Assembly: GCA_020638795.1 (NCBI GenBank)
Contig: JACKHW010000002.1
Location: 434,001-498,000 of the forward strand
Direction: 5' to 3'
Source: Planctomycetota bacterium
GTDB taxonomy: Bacteria; Planctomycetota; UBA1135; GCA-002748355
DNA: 64,000 bases
This document shows positions 37,503 through 45,485 of the stretch, piece by piece. The number at the start of each line of letters is the position of its first letter. Position 1 is the first letter of the stretch. The translations under genes were made by a program, and so were the position numbers. The notes below the pieces were generated by a model. The model was not told the origin of the DNA, did no database searches, and worked only from the letters and a program-made list of their open reading frames with translations.

Positions 37503-38762
37503 CTACCGGAGCGGCCGCAGCAAGTTGTCCCAGGCGTACTTCGCCACCTGCACGCCGGTGCCCAGACCGTAGAGGTTCGCCGACATGAAGTGAATACCGC
37601 CGAAGATCCGGCTCATGCCGCTCTCGAACGCGGCCTCGGAGAAGCGCTGGTACGAACGCTTGATGCCACGCAGGTCGTCGGAGCCAATCGTGAAGGACAT
37701 CTGGTCGGTGCCGTAGAACAACGCCAGGATCATGGCCGCTGCTCCGCTGAACGTGCTGTGGCCGGAGGTGTACTCGGGGAACGGCGGCGTCTCCAGCAAC
37801 GGCTTCCAGTCCTTGTCCGGCCGGGTCAGCGAGTTGCCGTCGGTGCCGGCCAGCGGGATCGAGGTGATCGGCCGCCACAGGCCGAACTCGTACTTGCAGT
37901 CCCAGGAGACGATGGCCGCGTCCGCCATGGCGATGTTCATCAGCGCGAACAGTCGTGCGTTCTCGACCAGCGACTCCTTGCGCTTGGCGGCCACCGCGAG
38001 CGCCACTTCGTTCAGATGTCCCGGCGGGGTCGCGGTGCCGGGGCCGTACGACCAGAACCGAGCGACCTCGGTCTGGTCCTTGGTGCGCAGCCTGCTCTTC
38101 TCGCCACCGAAGTACTGCACCATCCACTGCTCGACGGCGTACTGGACGCTCTGCAGCTTGGGCGGCGCTGGCGGCCGGAATTGGCGGCCGTTCTTGAGCG
38201 CGAACGGCGTGACCTTGCCCCACAGCGGCAGCAGGGCCGGCCGCACCACGTTGCCGAAGGAGATCGTTGGCCGCCAGAGGCCTGGCTTGTCGGAGCCCAG
38301 GTAGGGTGCGGTCTTGTTCCAGCCGTCGTCGACACGCGCTGCCATCACGGCGGCGGCCACCTTCTGGCCCCAGGCGATACCGTCGGTCTTCTTCTGGCCA
38401 TCGGGCACGCCAGCGAGGATCTGCGCATGGAGTGCGTCGAAGGTGGCGCGCTGCGCCGGATAGAACGCCGCGAGGACATCACGCGCCGCCGAGCTACCGG
38501 CGGCAATCTCCGAGGCACCGTCCGCAGCCGCCGGCGCTACCAGGTAGTGGCTGTAGGCCGGGCGGGTGCCGTTGACCGCGTCGAAGATCGAGGCGTTGAG
38601 GATGGCGAGCATGCGCGAGGCGGGGGGCGGGGCGGTGCTGCCGGCACGGATCGCGTCGAGGGCGGCGGAGTTCCACTGCAGGACCGCGTCCTGGGACGCC
38701 AACGGCGCTACCAGCGCGCAGGCGAGAAGAGTGGGAAGCCACGTTGCGCAGAGTCGGTTCAT
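37503..38762 (-). CDS. Vanadium-dependent haloperoxidase / PAP2-type phosphatase family protein
   Basis: A 419-residue protein with a signal peptide ending 'VAPLASQ'. The complete vanadate/phosphate pocket is present with the spacing of vanadium chloroperoxidase: Lys290 and Arg297 in 'KYEFGLWRP', Ser333-Gly-His335 in 'FPEYTSGHSTF', Arg385 and His391 in 'SRIFGGIHF'. The fold also includes acid phosphatases, so halide oxidation is not proven. Codon choice differs visibly from the neighbours: CTG, ACC and GGC dominate where flanking genes prefer CTC, ACG and TCG. That suggests recent horizontal acquisition. The gene stands alone between the sigma operon and the HDOD gene, next to a direct repeat. 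Confidence 0.85.
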   Translation of the reverse strand: MNRLCATWLPTLLACALVAPLASQDAVLQWNSAALDAIRAGSTAPPPASRMLAILNASIFDAVNGTRPAYSHYLVAPAAADGASEIAAGSSAARDVLAAFYPAQRATFDALHAQILAGVPDGQKKTDGIAWGQKVAAAVMAARVDDGWNKTAPYLGSDKPGLWRPTISFGNVVRPALLPLWGKVTPFALKNGRQFRPPAPPKLQSVQYAVEQWMVQYFGGEKSRLRTKDQTEVARFWSYGPGTATPPGHLNEVALAVAAKRKESLVENARLFALMNIAMADAAIVSWDCKYEFGLWRPITSIPLAGTDGNSLTRPDKDWKPLLETPPFPEYTSGHSTFSGAAAMILALFYGTDQMSFTIGSDDLRGIKRSYQRFSEAAFESGMSRIFGGIHFMSANLYGLGTGVQVAKYAWDNLLRPLR

Positions 38763-38996
38763 GGGGAGCGGAGGTTGGGGGCGTGAACTCCGCGAATCCT
38801 AGCGCTCACGCGCTTGGGCGGTAGCTCCCTGCAGGCTGGCACGGGGCTGTCCGGCCATCGACGCCATGGCAGCGAGACATCCACGCCGAAGGAATCACGG
38901 GAATCCGCGCATGGTCTGCGAACGCGAGGTGAACGCTGCGCTCGAGATCGATCTGGCTGGAAGCGTCGGAACCCACTTGCGCGGACCTTTGATGCG

Positions 38997-39057
38997 GTGA
39001 TCAAGACGGCGCGTTGCGCGTCGCTCGTCGATACGCTTCGGGATCCACCTCGCCGAA
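38997..39057 (+). repeat. 61-bp imperfect direct repeat, right copy (HDOD gene 3' end)
   Basis: This is the right-hand partner of the repeat at 23578. It covers the last 19 codons and the stop of the response-regulator/HDOD gene plus four bases beyond. The two copies enclose about 15.4 kb. Insertion into a gene's 3' end that leaves a duplicated end at the far side is the pattern left by site-specific integration, although no integrase is seen. Confidence 0.65.
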
Positions 39058-40185
39058 CCGTTCCATCAGGTCGGCGAGTCCTCCCTCAGCGTCACTATCG
39101 CCATCGATGTCGCCATCGCCTTCGAGGAGGCCCTCGGAGATCTTGAGGCCGAGCGCCATCGGCAAGATGCCCGCCGGATTCTTCCCCAAACGTTCGTGTT
39201 GGGACAAGGCGTCGACGATGGCCGGAGGCAATCCCCACACCCGTGCGAGTGCTGCCGCGACTTCTCCGTGACTGAATCCGTACGTAGCGATCTCCGCCGC
39301 GGCCCGAGTCATGGTGCCATGCTCGAGCGCTTTGTCCACGGCGGCATAGTCGATCTCGTTCTGGAGCAGCATGAGGATGCCGATATCGTGGATCGCTCCG
39401 ATCGTGGCTGCCGTCGCGGTGTCTCGTGGGTCGACGAAGAGCTCCTTCATCATCATCGAGAGTCGCATCGCGCGATCCTCGAGCCACGTCGCTTCCGGAC
39501 TCGTGGCCTTGCGGAGGCGATCGAACACGTCGAAGACCTCGGTGACGAGCACGAGTTGAGCGAAGGTCTCGAGACCGAGAACGCAGAGAGCATCGCGAAC
39601 GCTCGCGACCGGAATCGACCGCGAGAAGAGCGGCGAGTTGCTGAGCTGCAAGAGCTTCGAAGCGAGCCCTGGGTCACCCGCGATCGAGTCCGCGATCATA
39701 TCCGTCGACGAAGACGAGTCCTGCAGTACGCGCTGGATCTCTGCGTAGCGTCGCGGATACGACGGTACGGCGCGCGCGCCGAAGACGATCCGCAACAGGT
39801 GTTCGTCCTCGATCTCGATGCGTGCGCGGACCGCCCGCCGGATCGTGTCGACGATGACCGGAGTCGGCGACGGCTTGTGGAGCCACGCGTGCGCGACTTC
39901 CATCGCGTCGAAGGCGAGGCCTTGGTCCGCGTGGCCCGAGAGAACGATGCGCGTCGTGCCCGGATGGTGCTCGCGGACGAGGTTCAAGAACTCGGCACCG
40001 TCCATTCCAGGCATGCGGAAGTCCGTGACGACGATGTCGACGCCTGCGAGCGCGTTCGGCCAAGCCTGGGCCGCGCCTTCGACGAAGAGCATATCCCATT
40101 CGTGGCGGTACTTCCGAAGCGAGAGTTCGAGGCCCTTGAGCAAGTCGGGCTCGTCATCGACGAACAGGATCTTCGTGCGGCTCAT
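39001..40185 (-). CDS. Response regulator with C-terminal HDOD domain
   Basis: A 394-residue protein. The receiver domain (1-120) has the acidic pair Asp10/Asp11, phospho-acceptor Asp55 in 'IVVTDFRMPGMDG', Ser83 and Lys104, all in place. Residues about 145-340 are an HDOD domain ('IADSIAGDPGLASKLLQLSN', 'SVRDALCVLGLETFAQLVLV', 'AATIGAIHDIGILMLLQNE', 'YGFSHGEVAAALARVWGLP'), related to HD phosphohydrolases but usually non-catalytic and used in signalling. An acidic Asp/Gly stretch precedes the end. The ATG overlaps the stop of the small histidine-kinase-like gene as ATGA, so the pair is expressed together. A truncated duplicate of its tail lies at 23582. Confidence 0.88.
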   Translation of the reverse strand: MSRTKILFVDDEPDLLKGLELSLRKYRHEWDMLFVEGAAQAWPNALAGVDIVVTDFRMPGMDGAEFLNLVREHHPGTTRIVLSGHADQGLAFDAMEVAHAWLHKPSPTPVIVDTIRRAVRARIEIEDEHLLRIVFGARAVPSYPRRYAEIQRVLQDSSSSTDMIADSIAGDPGLASKLLQLSNSPLFSRSIPVASVRDALCVLGLETFAQLVLVTEVFDVFDRLRKATSPEATWLEDRAMRLSMMMKELFVDPRDTATAATIGAIHDIGILMLLQNEIDYAAVDKALEHGTMTRAAAEIATYGFSHGEVAAALARVWGLPPAIVDALSQHERLGKNPAGILPMALGLKISEGLLEGDGDIDGDSDAEGGLADLMERFGEVDPEAYRRATRNAPS

Positions 40186-40625
40186 GGCTCGTTCTCCCCG
40201 GCGTCGGGCAAGGCATCGAGCGCGGCATCGCGCGGCAACCGGATAGCGAAGATCGTTCCTTCGCCGACCACGGTTTCGAAGCGAATCGTTCCTGTGTGGT
40301 CCTCGGTCACGATACGGCCGATCGTGATCCGACCCTTGTGCGTGCTTCCGCCGAGACTGTCGCGAATCGCATGGGGGGATCGCGACCTGTCCCCGAACAG
40401 TGCTTCGAGGGACGCGATTCGACAATGCGCGCGGTCGAGGTGTTCTTGGAGCTCCTCGTGATCAGGATCGGCGACGGTCATCGATCGAGCCTGTCGCTCT
40501 GCGAAACGAATGCCGAGCACGCACTCGCACGCGCCGGCCGGAGCGTCGCCGTCGTCTTCATCGAACCCTTGATCCTCTCGAATCCCCCGTGCCGTATCGA
40601 ACGTCGAACCCGTGATCTTGAGCAC
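40182..40625 (-). CDS. Small degenerate histidine-kinase-like ATPase
   Basis: A 147-residue product from a GTG start. Only its C-terminal third is recognisable: 'RIVTEDHTGTIRFETVVGEG' followed by 'TIFAIRLP' matches the last strands of a histidine-kinase ATPase domain. The expected G-x-G-x-G box just before it is replaced by 'HKGRITIG', and no phospho-acceptor His box or N-box is present. The first 90 residues are acidic and unrecognised. It may be a degraded kinase or a pseudo-ATPase that binds the response regulator with which it overlaps (ATGA). The frame runs in phase with the stop codon of the upstream gene, 36 bases away, so an ancestral fusion or read-through is possible. Function is uncertain. 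Confidence 0.5.
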   Translation of the reverse strand: MLKITGSTFDTARGIREDQGFDEDDGDAPAGACECVLGIRFAERQARSMTVADPDHEELQEHLDRAHCRIASLEALFGDRSRSPHAIRDSLGGSTHKGRITIGRIVTEDHTGTIRFETVVGEGTIFAIRLPRDAALDALPDAGENEP

Positions 40626-40661
40626 GACCTTCTCGCTGAGTTTTGAGCGAAGCCCGGTTCG

Positions 40662-41996
40662 CTACGAGCGATCGAGTCGATCGCGCTCGCGTACTCTGCG
40701 GCGATAGGGGCGCGGCTGACCGCGCGGCTCCGGACGCGCGGGTCGCCACCAGGACGCGCAGCCGAGCAGCGTGATCATGCCCGTTCGATCCCACGTCGGA
40801 AGGATGCGTGCGTCGATGCCGTCTCCAGCGCTCAAGGCATCGATGATCGTGTCGCCAAAGAGCACTGCTTGCGTCTCGCGCTTCGAGGCTTGCTCGGCTC
40901 GCATCGCGAGGGCTTTCTCGCGTGGTCCGACTTCGCGCCACTCGCCATGCTCGTCGGGGCCCGAGGCGCACGAGACCGGGATGCCGAGTGCCGACTGGAT
41001 GACGTTGGCGTAGGACGCGCATGCGGCAGTCACGATGCGAGCGCGGACGCGTGGCGACTGGGCGATCGCGACGAGCGCGCCGCGCGTGTGCGCGGTGATT
41101 CGCTTCGTCAGGGACTCGTCGAACCGTGCGCGTTCTTCTCGGTCGAGCGAACGGATCCAGCAGTCGATGGTGCGCTTGAGTGTCTTGTGCGACGAGAGGC
41201 GCAGCTTGCGCCGTGCGCGTGCGAGCAGATAGCGACTCTTGTGCCACGCGTGCAGTCGAGGCCAGAGTGCGTGCATGGCATCGCGAAACGAATCCTCGAC
41301 AAGCGTTCCATCCAGATCGAAGAAAGCGTGAAGGTCGGGTCGCGCGAAGTCGCGCGGGCCATCGTGCCGGTGTCGCGTCTCGAACTCTTGCAGCAGCGCT
41401 CGCGTCGCTTCGTCGTCGAGACATGCGAGGTCGCCTTCGACGTAGTCGATGAGGTCGGCGAACACGCTGAGTTGGAACGGTGCGCAGCGCACGTTGGCGG
41501 TGGACGTCAATGCGAACGGGACCACGATGTGCCGCGGGTCGATCGACTCGATTGCGCGGATCAGGCTGAGCATCGTTCGCCCCGAGTCGATCGCATCGTC
41601 GGTCAAGACGACGAGGAGTGGGCGATCGCTCGTGAGAGCGGACGAAAGGCGATCCATCGTCTCCGTGCTGACTGGTCGCGTGGTTTCGTTGGCGGCGCGG
41701 TCCAGTGCGATGACGGACTTGAAGAACAGGTGTTTGTACGCCCGTCGAAGGCCGCGCGGTACGAAGCGGCGTACGGCGTTCCTAGCGAAACCCGTCGTCC
41801 CTACGGAAACAGGCCGCTGTTCGCGTACGAAGAGCACGTTCTCGGTGTCGGAGCCGGCGGCGAATGCGCGCGCGATCGGCCGACCGCTGCGCTCGATACC
41901 GATGACGATGTCGGGCATGCCGAAGAACGCCGCAACGAGTTCGCCGGACTGTCTGGCGAAGCGCAGCGCGTCGGATTGTCGGATCGTGAGCGTCAC
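40662..41996 (-). CDS. Phosphoribosyltransferase-HAD phosphatase fusion protein
   Basis: A 444-residue protein (GTG start) with two domains. Residues about 1-200 resemble a type I phosphoribosyltransferase: 'DIVIGIERSGRPIARAFAAG' and the PRPP loop 'VLTDDAIDSGRT' (130-141). Residues about 222-415 are a HAD phosphatase of the phosphoserine-phosphatase type: 'FFDLDGTLVEDS' with Asp227 and Asp229, 'VTAACASYANVIQSALGIPV' around motif II, and 'FGDTIIDALSAG' as the metal-binding motif. The C-terminal 30 residues are Arg/Pro-rich. The pairing suggests a phosphoribosylation or salvage step coupled to removal of a phosphate, with unknown substrate. It is not the normal layout of either family. The neighbours (signalling pair, SppA) give no clear pathway. 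Confidence 0.75.
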   Translation of the reverse strand: MTLTIRQSDALRFARQSGELVAAFFGMPDIVIGIERSGRPIARAFAAGSDTENVLFVREQRPVSVGTTGFARNAVRRFVPRGLRRAYKHLFFKSVIALDRAANETTRPVSTETMDRLSSALTSDRPLLVVLTDDAIDSGRTMLSLIRAIESIDPRHIVVPFALTSTANVRCAPFQLSVFADLIDYVEGDLACLDDEATRALLQEFETRHRHDGPRDFARPDLHAFFDLDGTLVEDSFRDAMHALWPRLHAWHKSRYLLARARRKLRLSSHKTLKRTIDCWIRSLDREERARFDESLTKRITAHTRGALVAIAQSPRVRARIVTAACASYANVIQSALGIPVSCASGPDEHGEWREVGPREKALAMRAEQASKRETQAVLFGDTIIDALSAGDGIDARILPTWDRTGMITLLGCASWWRPARPEPRGQPRPYRRRVRERDRLDRS

Positions 41997-42133
41997 GGGA
42001 GTGCTACCGATCTCATCGGCGCGTTGGCGGCACTCCCTTCAACACGCTGCTCAGGGCAGCCTTACGGCCCGCCGCCGGGTTGATCGACCTGCGGCGCCAG
42101 CGCCTTCGCCAACGTGCCCGCGGCGACGGGCAG

Positions 42134-43957
42134 TCAGCGAAGGCGCACGTCGGCGGGCGTGATCGCCCAGATCCGCGGACTGCCCTCGTGCTCGAGAGCG
42201 TCCACGAGCACGCGCACCGCGCCATCGAATGCACCCAGACGCTTGCGAGCCAGTCGAATGGCCTCGCGATCGAGGCCGGTCCTAGCGAAGAGCTGTTCTA
42301 CGAAGGCGTCGAAGAACCCCTTCGCCTTCGGCGTGTGCATGGTCTCGAACTCGGAGATCTTCGCTTCTTCCGCGACCTTGGCGATCGCGGAGTCGATGCC
42401 GCCGATCTCGTCGATCAGCCCGCGGTCGCGCGCCTGCTCTCCCGACCAGACGCGGCCACCGGCGAGCGGATCCAGATCCTTGCGCGCGATGTGGCGAGAC
42501 TTCGATGCGAGATCGAGAAAGCGATCGTACACATCGTCGACGCGGTCCTGCAGCCGGGCCTTGGTCTGTTCGCTCCAACCGTTCGTGATCGAGTCGAGTT
42601 CGTGTCCAAAGTCCAACGCGACGACCTCTTCGTGGAGTCCGATGCGGCGCATGAGCGGGCCGACGTCGGGCTTCATTCCGAAGACACCGATGGACCCGGT
42701 GATCGTCGTGGCCTCGGCGTAGATCGGGCGCTCGATACACGTGATCCAATAGCCACCGGATGCGGCGAGTCGGCCCATCGAGAACACGACGGGTTTGGTC
42801 TCCGCGAGGCGTGCGAGTGCGCGACGAATCGCTTCGCTCGCGGTGGCCGAACCGCCCGGCGAGTTGATGCGCACGACGACACCGCAGACCTTTTCGTTAT
42901 CGCGAAGTTCGTCGATTTTCGAAACGGTCGGTCCCGAGACCATCGAGTCGCCGGAGTCGGAGTTGCCGTCGACGATCGTTCCGGACAGGTGCAGGATCGC
43001 GATCGTGTCCTTCTCGACCTTCTTCTCACGCTTGCTCCGCGGCGCGAAGACGCTGTTGAACATCGCCATGAAGTTGAGGCTCTGACGCTTCTGGTCCTTC
43101 TTCAGCTCCTCGACTTCTTCGATCTCCGACTTGCCGATCTCACGTTCGATCGTGTGCGTCGCACCGTCGTAGGGGACGATTCGGTCGACGAGGCCGGCTT
43201 CGAGCGCGTCCTTGGCGGACAGCAGTCGCCGCGCTTGGAGTTCGCGTACCTTGGACGGGTCCAAACGTCGCGCTTCGGCGATGCGACGCACGATGTCGTC
43301 GTTGATCCGCGCGATCATCGTGCGGTAGTGGTTGCGTAGGTGCTCGCTCATGCGTGGGAGCACGTAGGGCTCGACTGCGCCCTTGAAATCGCCGCATCGA
43401 ACGACGTCCATGCGCACGCCGAGCAGTGCCATCGCGTCTTGCATGAACGTGATCGAAAGCGACGGTGAGCGGAGGTCGACGCTTCCCATGTCCGCGATCA
43501 GGACACGGTCACAAAGCGCGGCGATTTGATAGGCGACCGGATTCGCGTTCTCGACGTACGCGATGGTCTCGCGACCGGACTTGCGGATCTTCTGCATCGA
43601 GCGCTCGAGCTCACTGAGCTGGGCACCGTTGAGGGAGAACGCGCGCGTGAGGTCGAAGAACAGAGGAGTCGTCGCGGCCGTGTCCTCCTTGGTCGGACAT
43701 GCGAGTGCCTCGAGTCGCGCTCGCATCTCGTAGAACGAACTCTGCTTGCCACTGCCTCCGCCGAGCAGCAGCGCAGCGGGATCGAACCCGTCCGAAGGCA
43801 AGTCCGCGTAGTCGCCGGCGAATCGGACGACCGAGACCTTCGTCGGCGCGACGACGCCCGTCTTGTCTTGGGTCGCTGCGGATGTCGACAAGGCGGCGCT
43901 GAGCAGAATGGCCGCGTGTGCGACGACGCGCGCCGCAAGAGGATTCCAGAGAGTCAT
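42134..43957 (-). CDS. sppA: Signal peptide peptidase SppA, 67-kDa double-domain type
   Basis: A 607-residue two-half protease of family S49. The catalytic dyad is split between halves as in E. coli SppA: Lys192 in 'VVRCGDFKGAVEPYV' of the first half and Ser400 in 'SMGRLAASGGYWITC' of the second. The second half also has 'VCGVVVRINSPGGSATASEA', 'TITGSIGVFGMKPDVGPLM' and 'VWSGEQARDRGLIDEIGG', standard landmarks of the family. An N-terminal hydrophobic stretch (about residues 8-28) anchors or exports it to the membrane, where it would degrade cleaved signal peptides and other membrane fragments. The Met at 43957 is preferred to one 15 codons upstream. It appears monocistronic. Confidence 0.9.
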   Translation of the reverse strand: MTLWNPLAARVVAHAAILLSAALSTSAATQDKTGVVAPTKVSVVRFAGDYADLPSDGFDPAALLLGGGSGKQSSFYEMRARLEALACPTKEDTAATTPLFFDLTRAFSLNGAQLSELERSMQKIRKSGRETIAYVENANPVAYQIAALCDRVLIADMGSVDLRSPSLSITFMQDAMALLGVRMDVVRCGDFKGAVEPYVLPRMSEHLRNHYRTMIARINDDIVRRIAEARRLDPSKVRELQARRLLSAKDALEAGLVDRIVPYDGATHTIEREIGKSEIEEVEELKKDQKRQSLNFMAMFNSVFAPRSKREKKVEKDTIAILHLSGTIVDGNSDSGDSMVSGPTVSKIDELRDNEKVCGVVVRINSPGGSATASEAIRRALARLAETKPVVFSMGRLAASGGYWITCIERPIYAEATTITGSIGVFGMKPDVGPLMRRIGLHEEVVALDFGHELDSITNGWSEQTKARLQDRVDDVYDRFLDLASKSRHIARKDLDPLAGGRVWSGEQARDRGLIDEIGGIDSAIAKVAEEAKISEFETMHTPKAKGFFDAFVEQLFARTGLDREAIRLARKRLGAFDGAVRVLVDALEHEGSPRIWAITPADVRLR

Positions 43958-44064
43958 GCTGTACCTGCGATCGGTTGCCGTGGGCAAAAACGGCAAAACC
44001 ATTCGCGAGGCCGCGAGGACTATTTGGAAATCCTGCTTGGCGATGCGCCCCTAGTGATACGTCC

Positions 44065-45471
44065 TCAGCGGTACGTCGACTTGGTCGCGGACGACGTGAC
44101 GATGCCGAGTGTGTTCGCGTTCTTGTCGAGCACTCCCCACTGGGAGTACACCGTGCCCGCGAATGCCGGCGGGATGAGCAGACCGACGTCGAAGTCGCCG
44201 TTCGTCGCGATTGTCGTGGGTAGCAGGATGATCGGATCCGCATACAAGAAGTTGCCCGGAGCGATGGCGCCGAGGTTGACCGAGAGCTGGGTTCCTCCGA
44301 TCCACAGCACTGCGACTCGTCCGGACGGAACGGTCGATTCTCGTCCCATCGTCAGTTCGCAGCGGTACCACGATTCGAAGTCCTTGCCGATCGTTCCGAC
44401 CGACGGCGTCCCGCTCGTCCCGTAGCGGCTCATGTCGAGGCTCGGACACGAACGCGCGCGCCACACTTCCAGCATGCCTGTCGCAGGGTCGAGGTCCTGG
44501 TACACGACCACATGTCCGTGGTCGTCGGCGGCGGGCCGCCGGTAGCCACCCGTCGTTCCCGAGGCGATGGTCGCATCCGGCTCCTTGCCCGTGCTGTCCA
44601 CGCGCGTGATGCCATACGTACGTTTCCAAGCCTGCACGAACACGTAGCCATCGCGTGTCGGGGCACCGAGGCGTTCGCCGATCGTGCCGAACGTCGTCAG
44701 TGCCCGCGCAACCGAGCTGGTGACATCGACGATCCAAGCTTCACGCGTGTCGTTCGTGGTCGTTCGTTCGTAGACGATCGCGGTGCCGTCATCGGCGAAG
44801 CGTCCGTAGCGGTTCCCGAGACCGCTGTTCTGTGTGAGCTGTCGCTCGGTCTTCGTCGTGAGATCGTACAAGAACAGCTCGTGCGCGCCGCTCACGGGTT
44901 TTTGGTAGACGATGCGACCCAGATAGATGTCCGGGAAGCGTCGGCCTTCACCACTCGAACTCGTGATCTGCACGCTGCTCGTTGCATTGAGCGAACGATA
45001 GAACACTTCGAAGTGTCCCTGGATCGCGACTTGGTACACGACCGCGGTTCCCTTCGCGTCGAGTCGCGGATAAGGGATCGACGCCGCTGTCGCGATCGTC
45101 GTCACCGTGTTGTTCGTTCGATCCAGGACTTGCACGCCGACAGCGTCCCAAAACGCGATCTTCGAACCGGTTCCATCCGAAGCGATCGATGGCCACGCGT
45201 CGAAGGTGCCATAGCCGAGTCGAATGTCACGACCGGTCGTGAGCTTGGTGCTCGTGCCGCCGTCCACGGGAACGGCAAAGAGTTCTCGCGTCGTACCCGC
45301 CAGCGCGGCGTAGAGGACTTCGCCAGCGCCAGTCACGATCGGTTGGCGTTCCCCGCCTCCGCTCGCCTTCGTCAACTGGATGGCTTGAGCCGAGCCGAGA
45401 TCCGAGAACGAGAACACGATCGCCAGCGTGAGACCGGAGATCGACAGCGATTGCTTTGCAATGGTTTTCAT
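44065..45471 (-). CDS. Secreted PD40/TolB-like propeller with exoprotein C-terminal module
   Basis: A 468-residue protein. The start at 45471 is supported by GGAG six bases upstream; another ATG at 45489 overlaps the preceding stop (ATGA). A signal peptide ('LSISGLTLAIVFSFSDLGSA') is followed by blades like 'RQPIVTGAGEVLYAALAG', 'ASDGTGSKIAFWDAVGVQ' and 'RFADDGTAIVYERTTTND', typical of TolB-like PD40 repeats. The last 130 residues carry a separate module: 'GTSGTPSVGTIGKDF', then 'GVLDKNANTLGIVTSSATKS', which closely follows the pattern seen at the ends of many exoproteins of this phylum. It is the third gene of a coupled operon. Role: unknown extracellular or surface protein. Confidence 0.78.
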   Translation of the reverse strand: MKTIAKQSLSISGLTLAIVFSFSDLGSAQAIQLTKASGGGERQPIVTGAGEVLYAALAGTTRELFAVPVDGGTSTKLTTGRDIRLGYGTFDAWPSIASDGTGSKIAFWDAVGVQVLDRTNNTVTTIATAASIPYPRLDAKGTAVVYQVAIQGHFEVFYRSLNATSSVQITSSSGEGRRFPDIYLGRIVYQKPVSGAHELFLYDLTTKTERQLTQNSGLGNRYGRFADDGTAIVYERTTTNDTREAWIVDVTSSVARALTTFGTIGERLGAPTRDGYVFVQAWKRTYGITRVDSTGKEPDATIASGTTGGYRRPAADDHGHVVVYQDLDPATGMLEVWRARSCPSLDMSRYGTSGTPSVGTIGKDFESWYRCELTMGRESTVPSGRVAVLWIGGTQLSVNLGAIAPGNFLYADPIILLPTTIATNGDFDVGLLIPPAFAGTVYSQWGVLDKNANTLGIVTSSATKSTYR

Positions 45472-45485
45472 CTGTGACTCCGGAA

